Source: Tubulanus polymorphus (lineage: Eukaryota; Nemertea; Palaeonemertea; Tubulaniformes; Tubulanidae). From it: DNA of 64,000 bases. The position numbers and the translations under genes were made by a program. The first letter of the stretch is position 1; each line of letters starts with the position of its first letter. Below the pieces are notes generated by a model, which was given only the letters and a program-made list of their open reading frames with translations, had not been told where the DNA came from and searched no databases. Positions 12,601 through 22,100 of this stretch are shown piece after piece. The stretch lies in NCBI RefSeq assembly GCF_964204645.1, contig NC_134028.1:10705001-10769000 (forward strand), in the 5' to 3' direction.

Positions 12601-13618
12601 TGATATTTAATTAGTAAAAAAATTACTTATACTAAGTTATTATGAAGCTAAGGCAAAATCAATTAAGTAAGTTGAAAATAACGATTCAGTGAAGAAATGA
12701 CGATCATTTAAATATACGCTTTATTATAAAAATAGACAAAAAGGTGCATGAATAAGGCCTGTTAGTATTTAATTCAACATTTAGATGAGATTATTTTGTC
12801 TAGGTTGTTTTTCTGTTCATTGAAAACCATTTAATCGGAGCTAGTCAGTTCGTCAGTGAGGTTTTCATTTTAGTAGTGTTCCAAAATGGAAGACAAATAA
12901 CATAAAGATGCACTTTTTAGTGGAAAAATTACCGGTAAATATCGATGTATACCAACCGAATTCGTCTTTTGCAAGCATGGAGTTTGAAAAAGAAATTGCA
13001 AGTAGAAGGCCAGTTAAAATACGCGAGTAGGCCTACATGTTAAACATTTGGAGGTAAGATCATTTTAAATCTAAGCAAATCAAATTGACTTTATTGGTCC
13101 TTATCAATAATAATGTTAAACAAGTAAATTATTGGTTTGACAGTTCAATAAAGTTGACAGGACAAACAAGAGACATGGAGAATTATACTATTGCATAGGC
13201 CAATTGTTTAGTTTAATGTTAATGTTGTTAGTTTTCACAAGCGGGCTCAGTGCTAATTGAGGGGATGGCCTCTGTCTGTCTCAGTGTCTGTATATTGGAC
13301 GATCGCATTGTACCACATACTTTTTATGTGTATAACATACAAAATATGGTGTATACATATATAATGGATAATGTATGATAGACAATGCTAGGTATTTCGT
13401 ATATAAGCCCTTACAGACAAAAAATCCAGGTCCGATCTGGTACGTAATGCATGTTCATCGCAACAATAGGCTACGAAATCGCTAGCTGGAAACCAACCTA
13501 CGTATAGGCCTACTGTAGCCTTAAGTTCTATATGCTTGGGAATAATTTATTCTCAAATTACTTCTTGTTTTGTAGTTTGTAATATGTTGCTAAATGATGG
13601 ACATTTTGATTTTTCAAG
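9661..13618. other. Interior of inner transposon, no intact gene
   Basis: About 4 kb with only short frames. The block 11085-11225 shares words (GTGCCCTTTTCATAAGAGCTG, in part) with 3835-3905 and 16830-16890, so it belongs to a dispersed repeat. No further exons could be assigned. Confidence 0.35.
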
Positions 13619-14079
13619 AAGTCGATTTTGAGAATCTGGAAGATTTAAGAATTGAAAATGGCCACAATCCACCAATAATGCAGACAATGGTTGTGACGAC
13701 GTGAGTTAGTAATACAGTGCCTTATGACTAAAGTGAATCCAATCATAATTGCCAATCTACTCATCCGATATGAACTTGACCAATCACCAAAATGTTTAAT
13801 CTGTTTTGCAGCCACAGCTCATTGATGGAAATAGATGATCATCCCCACACAAATGCTGAGGTGACCCTTCGTGGGGCTGTTACTACTATTATGATGTTCT
13901 CCCTCAAAGCTGGATCCACATCAACTGTTTTGACTGGATTGTTGCATCGGTTGAATCTACTGTTACTGAGAAGCGGTTCTACGCAGTTCTAAATGCCTAT
14001 TTTGAAAAGATTTTCTCTATGTGCGGAGGTGAACAAATATTACTGCGCTGTATGTAAGACATTATTAAAAAAACTGCAG
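13619..14079 (+). pseudogene. Decayed two-exon transposase-like gene (tnp2-like)
   Basis: Exon 1 (13619-13700) ends in GACGAC before GTGAGT. Exon 2 (13812-14079) follows TTTTGCAG and ends CTGCAG before GTATGA. The two join in frame across the intron (ending PIMQTMVVTT, then HSSLMEIDDHPH). Exon 2 contains LRGAVTTIMMFSLKAGS and, after frame changes, a YYCAVCK zinc-type motif. The combination resembles the N-terminal part of tnp2/CACTA-type transposase ORFs, where a helical 'LL.LL' segment precedes a Cys-x2-Cys finger. At least two frameshifts disrupt exon 2. The family assignment is from memory of the pattern and is tentative. Confidence 0.4.
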
Positions 14080-14639
14080 GTATGATACAAATGTTCATTA
14101 TGTGATATACAGTACGATAAGGCAACATTAGAGGAAAAAGGACATTTTTTGTGTATGGGCCTACAAGGAAAGCAGAACACTTGGAGCTGGTGACAGCAAT
14201 ATATTCAACATTTTTCATAAATAACATTGTAATTCGGGGCTTGGGCAGTCCCCTAAGCCTCTAGTTATCTTGATAATAAATGAAATATCCAAAATTTTTT
14301 GTTCAGATCATGATTTTTGTGAAACAGTTTTTGGATTTATTCAGAGGGCAACAAAGACATGTGCTTCATTCATACAGGATCCAATCTAGTCAATACAGGA
14401 CAAACAACATGATTTTTTGACATCGCATCCTGGAAAAAACTACTAAATGAGGATCAAACAATTAAAAAGACAGGAGATTCCTTCAATTCTCCGAACATTA
14501 CATGCAAAATCTTACTTTTTATGAAATCATGTGAAGCTAAATGATGTAATTACAAATTTTATTGCAGTTTACAAAAGTGACCAATTATGAGAAACAAGGT
14601 ACATGTATAATTTTTTAGCCAAGGTACATGCATCCAGAT

Positions 14640-14895
14640 TGCACATGTATTTCAGAAGCCAAACATGAATTTACACGTGTTTTTAAAATACACGTCCTAA
14701 GTTACACGTGTATTTCAAAATACACATCTTCAGTACACGTGTAATTCAAAATACATGTCCAAACTACACGTGTATTTTAGAAATACACGTGTTTTACACA
14801 TGTACTTCAAAATACACGTCAAAAGTACACGTGTAATTTCATATTACACGTGTATTACACGTGTATTTAGCTAAATACACGTGTACCATTTTCAT
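14640..14895 (-). repeat. CACGTG subterminal array, right
   Basis: Repeats of TACACGTGTATTT and AAAATACACGT in the reverse sense to the 9305-9660 array, running directly into the right terminus. Confidence 0.85.
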
Positions 14896-14900
14896 AAGGG

Positions 14901-15689
14901 TTTTTAGGTGCTTCTGAATATCGGCCGTTAAAAAACTAAACAATTGCCATTTGGAAAGGGCCTAGTTAGAGAAAATGCTAGATGTGTATATTGTGTGATA
15001 TTTCATGTGCGTTTGGAATTTAACCTTGTTTATAACGAAACACACATGTTCTTTTCTATTTTAGAAGAGCGTATGATAGTGCAATAAAGAACTGACAATG
15101 AAAAAGAGGTAACAGGTGACTGATATCACACCGAATTTCAATTCCTATGAACACTTTTCATATAGTGAATTCTGTACAAGAGTTTAAAAAAACTTGAAAT
15201 ATTAACGAAACAGTTTTTTGACGGACAAATCGTTACCATCGAATTTTCAAAACTTTTTTAATGCCTTGGTGACCACTGGTCTAGTACGCGGTTTTCTGAA
15301 ACAAAAGTGGCCAAGTTTAAAGAAGGACAAATGATTACAAATATTAGGAGCCTAATGCGTTTAATGATTTAATTAATTGGCATCGCGCTGATTGGTTGAA
15401 AGACGGTTGTTAGTCATCTTGCCTGTGATTTAATTGTTTTTTTAAGCATCGATTAACCATAGATTTAATCTTATCATAACTTATTTGCAGGTGCTTCTCG
15501 CAAACATTTTCTATTCGTTTTCAAACGCAGTACTGTTCAGGTGATTCGCGTCAAGCTTTGAGTCAAGTAGTAAAAAAGTTTATGTATTAGCATTACTATG
15601 CAGTCAAAATTACGCACTGCGGCAAGTGAGGTGCTGTGATCCAGATGTGTAACCTATTTAGGAGTAATATATTTCCATCATGTCAACGC
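14901..15689. other. No recognisable gene
   Basis: DNA between the inner transposon and the right iteron array. Nothing is supported. Confidence 0.35.
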
Positions 15690-16160
15690 CATTCAGAAAC
15701 AGTAGCAAAACATACTGCTGGTCTCTAGAAATAACAATACGACGACAACCACTTTCGAATTCGACGATATTCGAGAAGTTTCACTTGGGCAGTGGTGGTC
15801 AGTGATGGTCAATTTATGAATTCTAATGGGGAATGCTTTCTAGTTTCACACCAAATGCGGTACCGGTATATCTTTCTTACATTCGAGAAGTTTCAATTGG
15901 TCAGTGATGGTCAATTCATGAATTTTCAATGGCGAATCCTTTCTAGTTTGACACCATAACGCGGTATATCGTTCTCATATTCGAGAAGTTTGAATTGGTC
16001 AGTGGTGGTCAGTGATGGTCAATTTATGAATTCTCAATATTTATGGCGAATCCTTTCTAGTTTGACACCATAACGCGGTATATCGAACTCATATTCGAGA
16101 AGTTTGAATTGGTCAGTGGTGGTCAGTGATGGTCAATTTATGAATTTGCAATGATGATAC
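15690..16160 (-). repeat. Right iteron array, ~115-bp units
   Basis: Four direct copies of a unit containing ATTCGAGAAGTTT, GGTCAGTGGTGGTCAGTGAT, GGTCAATTTATGAATT and CTAGTTTGACACCATAACGC. The reverse complement of each unit has the same word order as the left array at 5310-5880. Confidence 0.8.
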
Positions 16161-17696
16161 CTCGGTAGTTTGAAAACAAACATGACTTGATAAATTTCCG
16201 AAATTCGCAGTCAGGTGTTCAGACTCGGGAATATCTCAATTGGTCAGTTTCTGACCATCATGGTGTCACCATGTGGTCTATAGCTCAAATGAAACACGTG
16301 GGACCGACGAAAGGGCCCAAAAGCGTAAGTCATTTCCTGAGTGATGTGATCCAAAAATGCCCTAACTGGAAAAGGCAGTCTTTCAATTGGACGAAACCAA
16401 ATCGGACAGAACAATTAAAATTTGGGAAGGCCACAGGCAGTGGTCTTTCTACGAAGCCCACGCGGTAGGCCTATACTTTGAGCGTATCATTATGAAATCT
16501 TTTTTTAAACCACCATGTACCACATTAAGTAATAAGCATCGTTGTAAGCACTTGAAACACCCATTAACCACTTGAAACTGTCAGATCAAACATCATACCG
16601 CATCCCCGCAAAGAGGGGTAGTTCAGCAAACCGGAGCTTTCATTTGCCTATCTAGACTACCCCGCCTGTACGGGTAGCCGAGCAAACCGGAAAACTCATA
16701 ATGTAACTTTTACTAGCTCGGCCGAGTGGATTGTCGAATTAATCAATCACTCGGCTTTCTGATACAATGCTTGGCCGAGCAAATGGCCGAATAACTTGTC
16801 AATTGGGACTGTATTTTATAGCTCCCTCCACGAGTAATGAGGTGCCCTTGTCATATGAGCTGAATCAATCCCCCTTTCTCCCAGCCTGGACGTATCGGCC
16901 CCACTCCGCGCGGGATTTACGCAAAAGCAGCAAACACAAACATGGCCACTCTCTCAATTTTCAATGATAGAAATCGTGTGTGCATTTCAATTATTTCGGC
17001 TGTTAGGGTTTTAAGGCACAATATAAGTTGATGATGTGATATGGCGATGTAAATTAATGATGATTCCGCAGTGAAGCTAGTCATAAACGGTGCCGATTGA
17101 GTGTACAGCTGCCAAAACACTGAAATGTGCGTAGTTGCGCAACTATTTGCAGTGAATTGCAGACGAAACATGAAGCCTTAACGGCCGTTTTAAAAAAAAT
17201 TATACCAATCGCAATTGTAAAATAAAAATGAGATAGAACCTAAGTTAAAATTCTGGCCATTTCTAAAATGTTATTACTAATTTTTAGTCAGTGCCGAACG
17301 TTTAGTTTTCCAACAATAATGAGGGGTGGTAGGTAATGTTCAAGTCATCATTTATTACACGTTACTTCCGTGTTGTTGAAAATCTCGCGAGTCCTGGACC
17401 AAACCCCATTGAACGATGTGATCTGTGTGCTGGCCACAAATGCACACAGATCACACTACACTACCCATTACACACTCCAGTACCCACAGCTTTCATATAT
17501 CCATCCAAATATTTAGAGTGTCTTTCTTCCTGGATCTCCCCTGCAGCAATCAACAAAGTATATTGGAGTATCACTATACCTAATTAATCTTGGACTCCTT
17601 TCTTCCATGAACTTTGAAGTAGGATTAATCAAACATAACTTTAAACAATGAAGTTTTTTTCGCTAATGATAATGCAACTCTAAAGTATTAGGAATT
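16161..17696. other. No recognisable gene
   Basis: Right arm of the outer insertion. Inverted GC-rich words (TTCAGCAAACCGGA and related) occur around 16615-16790. No gene is supported. Confidence 0.35.
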
Positions 17697-18325
17697 TCAG
17701 GCTGAAATTGAGCTGTAAATCAGCTGAAATAGAACACTGCGCAGTGGCGGATTTAGCCTACCGCACTTGCCGCTAATGCGGTAGTCAACATTTTCCTCTA
17801 ACAACATTTTATTTATTTCATGGATGGATTTGACTTAGCTGATTCCTTGGAAAAAAGTACCCATATTAAAACAGGATTTTTCTCTTCCAAAACCCAGGAA
17901 ATGTCATCTCAGCCCTTTAAATTTTTCAAAATCTTCTGGGGGAGGACCCCCAGACCCCCCCCCCCCCCCGGTAGGCACGTTGTGCCTTCGGCACTCGAAT
18001 TGCACATCTCGTGCCTTCGGCACTCGGTTGCCGAAATGCGGTAGTCATATTATACCTCTGGATCCACCACTGCTGTGGGGTACCAAATTAAGCTCTTTTC
18101 AGCTCAATTTCAGCCAGAAAATATTTAAATAAATTCTGCTGATTTTCAGCCTTTTGTTGCCAGGCGTAATTAGAGCTGAAATCTAGCTGAATTTTCAGAC
18201 ATATATAAATTCCGCCTTTTTTCAGCTGGTTTTCAGCCACACAATTTTCTGCTTATTTCCAGCTCATTTTCAGTCCATTTTCCGCTCATAATTACGCTCT
18301 TTTTCAGCTCAAATTCAGCAATGGG
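17697..18325. repeat. Right subterminal repeats of the outer insertion
   Basis: Irregular repeats of CAGCTCAATTTCAGCC and TTTCAGCTCAAATTCAGC, inverted relative to 3095-3300. The array is interrupted by the MITE at 17742-18072. Confidence 0.7.
17742..18072. mobile_element. hAT-like MITE, CAGTGGCGGAT termini
   Basis: Begins CAGTGGCGGATTTAGCC and ends GGATCCACCACTG, the inverted form with mismatches; such ends are typical of hAT-type non-autonomous elements. The interior has a C-run at ~17960 and two GTGCCTTCGGCAC hairpins. It is non-coding. A clean 8-bp target duplication is not visible. Confidence 0.7.
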
Positions 18326-18339
18326 CTGATAGTGGAATC

Positions 18340-19185
18340 AATCTCTTAAAATCAAATCACGTACACCAGATGGTATATGGCGAGACTGGCAGGTTTCCGA
18401 TTGAAATCTTTGTTAAAATTAGAATGATAAATTATTGGAGTAGACTAGTCAACTATGAAAACCAATGTGAACTTAGCAAGATCTTATACAATAATGTACG
18501 CTTACATGCAAATAATCAGTTCCAAGTGGATCAGTCGCATACAAAGCACTTTAAGCGAATGTGGTTTTGGTTATTTTGGCTCAACCAAAATCCAGGAAAA
18601 CCAGACTGGATAAGCCAGTCTGTTAAAACAGCTCTCCAAGGCCAATTTATTCAAACCTGGAGTAGCGAAATAAAGGAAAAGACAAAATTTATAGCTATAG
18701 ATTGATTAGAAAAAACTTTGAACTAGAAGACTATCTTACTAAATTGCCAATTAAATCACGAGTATTACTAACAAAATTTCGCACCAACAACCACAAGCTT
18801 CTTGTAGAAAAGGAACGTTTTAATCTTGCAAGGTATGAAAGATTTTGTGAAAAATATAACTTGGCTATCTAGGTGACGAATTTCATTCTTTATTAATATG
18901 TCCACAACACCTAGAATTAAGGAAAAAGTTCATACCGGACAAATTCTGGAAACATCCAAATACTCTCATGTATAATGAATTACTAAACTGTGAAAATTAG
19001 TCAACGCGTACGAAACTTGCCAAGTATATAGATAACCGTTTAACTGAAAATTGTAGTGGTCAATAGGCTATATGTTATTTTGTGTCTTTCCTGTTAATTT
19101 TTCTTTGTGTGATCTTTTTAGACCTCCTTATACTATCAATTTTAGTCAGGGGAATAAAGTTATATGTCATCTTATCTTATCTTAC
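18340..19185 (+). pseudogene. LINE (CR1/L2-type) ORF2 C-terminus and 3' tail
   Basis: Continuation of the LINE protein from 2890-3080. The frame opening with MVYGETGRFPIEIFVKIRM matches the post-RT region of CR1/L2-type ORF2 proteins. The 18370-18705 stretch is open for 111 codons; after that the protein continues in fragments through stops to about 18970. The 3' end carries AATAAAG followed by a short TTATC/CTTATCTTA repeat at ~19160-19185, the usual tail of such LINEs. With the upstream half it forms one dead copy split by a 15-kb insertion. Confidence 0.75.
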
Positions 19186-19728
19186 AAATGTACGACATCA
19201 GGAGCGCTCCGTCCAGGTTTCGGTGATCGCCGGTAACTCCAATGTATCGTGGGTATCCTCGGTATCATGAGTATCGCAGGTGGCGTGGAGGCTCACAGAC
19301 CGTGAGACAGGACGTATCCTCGGTATCGTATCGTATCGGTATCGTTGGTACCGTAAATTAGGGTGACTTGAGACAAGGGGGTTGACGAGACACTAGGCGT
19401 CTCAAGGGGCTACAAGAGAGGGATAAGTGTGTTATTCTTTGAAAGAAGCAACATATTCTCTAAAAGTTTAATGATTAAAATGTTTGTTTTTTTTGTCATG
19501 TAGTATGAATTAAACTAGCTTAGATAGTCGAGATCACAGTGAGCTGGCGTGTGTCATCTTGAAAGTAAGGTTTTACATACTTTAAGAAAAAACCACATTC
19601 AGGAAACTTCATTTGGTGCCATATGCAGTGACCAGGCTTTGGTGCACTCTGTGACCTCAGGTATTAATCGTTTAATCATTATTATTTCATGAAAATAAAA
19701 ATAAGGTTAGATGTCCAGTGGCAGTGTC
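19186..19728. other. Flank of Polinton A, low-complexity DNA
   Basis: A GTATC(G)-rich patch lies at 19240-19345. At 19358-19395 the words GGGTGACTTGAGACA and GGGTTGACGAGAC resemble, inverted, the terminus of the small element at 61436-61890. No gene is seen. Confidence 0.4.
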
Positions 19729-19823
19729 AGTAATTGGAAAATGACGTTTTCAGGCCAGAGGGTGAGAGGGCGTTACAGCACTCATCACCACAAGTAATTT
19801 TTTCCCCTGAAAAATGGGGGACA
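19729..19823. repeat. Terminal inverted repeat of Polinton A
   Basis: AGTAATTGGAAAATGACG... through CACTCATCACCACAAGTAAT to the start codon of the terminal gene. It aligns with both TIRs of B (39508-39598 and 61120-61217) but is more diverged. The 6 bp before it are AGTGTC; no matching duplicate was found on the other side. Confidence 0.85.
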
Positions 19824-20164
19824 GTAAAGTATTCTTAGCGACAATAAATAACAGAATAAAACCAGCAAAAAAACAATTTGAAATAAAAAAGTTAGTTGAT
19901 GTTACAAAAGAAATTGAACATGAAATATTAAAATTAGAAAAGATAAAAACTAAATATGGAGATAAAATATCAGCAAATTTAAATTACTGTTATGTTAGTA
20001 CAACGCGAGAATTTAAAGTATTTTTACCTGATAAATGGGTTTCATTGAGTACAGAGGAATTAAAAGATTTAGAAGGATATAAAATAATCTACATGTATCA
20101 TGGAAAAAATGAAGACGGTCATCATGATTTTAAAATTGTTGACGAAATAAAAAGAACAAAATAA
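19814..20164 (+). CDS. TIR-adjacent small protein, OB-fold-like
   Basis: Intact 116-codon frame that starts inside the TIR and points into the element. Residues ~37-60 read EILKLEKIKTKYGDKISANL, and ~72-95 contain FKVFLPDKWVSLSTEEL, followed by IYMYHGKNEDGHHDFKIV near the C-terminus. The alternating beta-type pattern (I..I.T.YG..I...L, then a second strand pair) suggests a small OB-fold, which would fit a single-strand DNA-binding role in protein-primed replication; this is inference. Decayed homologues lie at 38906-39259 (element A) and 60807-61132 (element B). It is the best-preserved copy in the window. Confidence 0.75.
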   Translation: MGDSKVFLATINNRIKPAKKQFEIKKLVDVTKEIEHEILKLEKIKTKYGDKISANLNYCYVSTTREFKVFLPDKWVSLSTEELKDLEGYKIIYMYHGKNEDGHHDFKIVDEIKRTK

Positions 20165-20264
20165 TTTAAAAAAATAAATTAACAAAAAATAAATAATGAA
20201 AAAAAAATGAAAATAATGAATATCTAGAATCCGAAATGAAATAAAATTATGTTTTTGCTTTTTT

Positions 20265-20642
20265 CTAAAATATTAATCCATTTTTTTTAATTGTGAATTT
20301 TGAAATTTCAGACGCATTTTCATTTTAAATCGTAGTAGTTTCAGAATTATTAACAACACAAATTTTATTTGATTTTTTATACCAACTTCATCCAATCAAA
20401 ATGAATACAATTACAAATCCAGTTGTAAAATATAAATATTTATCAAATATTCTATTATTGGAATGAGTAGAAATGACAATATTTTCACCATTATTGTTAA
20501 GACCTTCATCATTTATTTTTTCTTTTTTAGCTTTTTAAAATTCTTTTGATTTAATACCTAATTGCCGAGACCATTCAATTTGTTTCTGATTTCTCGTTTT
20601 TTTCTTCACAGTTAATTCCTTCAATTCTTCCACCTCGCTCAT
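20265..20642 (-). pseudogene. Small single-TM basic protein, element A
   Basis: Homologue of 59465-59817 in B. It has a basic N-terminus (NQKQIEWSRQLGIKS) and one hydrophobic segment (YFTTGFVIVFILIG), broken by at least three in-frame stops. It overlaps the 3' end of the upstream gene in another frame, as in B. A membrane protein of the virion module is likely; function unknown. Confidence 0.7.
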
Positions 20643-21283
20643 TTATCATAGAAACATTTTTACTTTCAATATTTGAAAATGTTATAACTCCAGTTCATAA
20701 TATTGTCTTAAATCCACCTAATTGAAATGATAAATATCCAATCCATTTATTTAATTCAGTCATAACTGAATCATCATTTTTTAAATCGGAATATAATTTA
20801 TTTTCATCTTCAATTGGGAGCATATAATTCACATAATTTACTATAGCCTCACGATTGATAGAACACTATATCCGTGTTGACGCGATGTAGAGAGAATCCC
20901 ACAATGATAAGAAAAAGTCCAAAAATGTAACTTCGAGATAGTAGTTATTCAACGTTTCGACTATATCCTAATAGTCATCTTCAGGAACTATGAGATACTA
21001 CAAAAATTATGAGATATATATAATCCAGAGACAAAGAGACTAATTCAAGTAATTAGAGATGATACAAACTAAAGGAAAATTAACGTAGAAACAGTTACAC
21101 GCTAAAATAGATTAAAGGGAAGCAAACCATATTAATAATATTCATAATTATTATTTGTAGTAATATCATTTAATGCACCATTATTATCTGGAGATAATTT
21201 TGTTTCTGTTATACCTAAATCATCCAATTTTTTTCAATTTGAACATCACTATTTTTAGATTTTATTTTCTTTTCACCACCCAT
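20575..21283 (-). pseudogene. Polinton membrane protein, interrupted by Penelope fragment
   Basis: Homologue of the 196-residue B gene at 58927-59517. The start (MGGEKKIKSKNSDV) and the C-terminal half (NYMLPI, then NKWIGYLSFQLGGF) are recognisable. The middle, some 65 codons, has been replaced by a Penelope-like fragment at 20853-21128, so the insertion removed host sequence. Stops and frameshifts add to the damage. Function unknown. Confidence 0.75.
20853..21128 (-). mobile_element. Penelope-like element 3' fragment
   Basis: About 275 bp identical in organisation to the 3' end of the element at 52.9-55.36 kb (minus orientation), including the AGGATATAGTCGAAACG hairpin. It lies inside a Polinton A gene. 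Confidence 0.9.
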
Positions 21284-21299
21284 TTTTATAACAAAAAAA

Positions 21300-21490
21300 T
21301 TAGTTGTGTTGTTGCAACTAGAATTCAACTAGAATGTAACTAAATTTAAACTAGATCAACAAGCTAGTTGAAATATTATTGTTTTTATTTATTTCTTGTT
21401 GAATTTTATTTGATTTTTGTTTCAACTACCATTAACTAGAATTCAACTAGAATGTAACTAAAAATATACTAGATTAACAAGCTAGTTGAA
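21300..21490. repeat. CTAGTTGAATTC repeat region, element A
   Basis: Two ~95-bp copies built from CTAGTTGAATTCTAGTTAC-type words and their partial palindromes, between the ATPase and the 196-residue-protein gene. The equivalent spacer in B (58622-58920) has three copies. Confidence 0.85.
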
Positions 21491-21491
21491 T

Positions 21492-22100
21492 TTAAATAAA
21501 TTCATATTTATATGGGTGTTGTAATCGAAATAGTAATTTTGATCTTTTATTATTTCTCAATTTATCCATATATTCATTATGTAAATCATGTGGAATAATA
21601 TCACTTTCCTCAAGCGCATTTTTCATCGATTTTCTATCTTTATTGTGGAATTATACTAAAAATCTAATGTTTTCTCTAAAATCTTTAACAATTGAATTAT
21701 ATTTTTGATATAAAACCCACGTTGTTATCCCAAAATGTCTACCAGAAAAAGCTAAATAACATAATTCACTTTCTCTAATTTATGAATCATGTAAATTTGC
21801 ACAATCATCGATAATAAATAATGCATCTGTTCCTTTATATATATCAATTGCTATTTTAATACAATTATCTACATTTTCTATATCTGTTTTAGGATCTAAT
21901 ATTATAAATTTATTATCTCTAGTAATATTTCTATCATAAGTTTGATTAAATTCATACGTTGGACAAAATAGTACTATATTATCAAAATAGTTTTTATAAA
22001 CAGTTTCTAATAAATTTAATATAAAATTAGTTTTTTCACAATTTGTTACACCAGAAATTAACATATTATGAGGTTCAAATATAAATAATTCCTTATTCAT
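21492..22100 (-). pseudogene. FtsK/A32-like packaging ATPase, element A
   Basis: About 200 codons. The start at 22100 is preceded by ATATATAA. Residues ~15-24 give a Walker A region ISGVTNCEKTNF and ~96-100 a Walker B region LFIIDDCAN. A stop after HDS (21780) and a second stop split the frame, but the downstream half (LAFSGRHFGITTWVL, ENIRFLV, PHDLHNE) is still readable to 21492. In Polintons this ATPase is thought to drive genome packaging into the capsid. The P-loop has Glu where Gly is expected (NCEKT), as in the B copy. Confidence 0.85.

Larger units (their letters stand above)
9295..14900. mobile_element. Inner 5.6-kb DNA transposon with CCCTTATGAAAATGG ends
   Basis: The left end CCCTTATGAAAATGGTACAC is matched perfectly and inverted by the right end ...CCATTTTCATAAGGG. 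Both termini continue into arrays of CACGTG-centred repeats. TT lies on each side and could be a 2-bp target duplication. Decayed transposase-like exons lie at 13619-14079 on the plus strand. A CACTA/EnSpm-like affiliation is suggested only by those exons; the terminal sequence itself is not diagnostic. Confidence 0.75.
3085..18330. mobile_element. Outer ~15-kb insertion splitting a LINE
   Basis: The LINE protein breaks at ~3085 and resumes at ~18340. Both inner margins carry arrays of the same words in opposite orientation (AGCTGAATTTGAGCGGAAA on the left, its reverse complement on the right), as expected for subterminal inverted repeats of one DNA transposon. The exact ends are not resolved; a short inverted word CACTATCAG / CTGATAGTG lies at the two junctions. 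Reading ACTATC directly onto AATCTC restores the LINE frame, which supports a precise insertion with an ATC or similar target duplication. It contains the nested elements listed below. Confidence 0.6.

Noticed and set aside
17336-17587. 83-codon plus-strand frame.
   Set aside because: No start context, splice signals or family resemblance; looks like chance.
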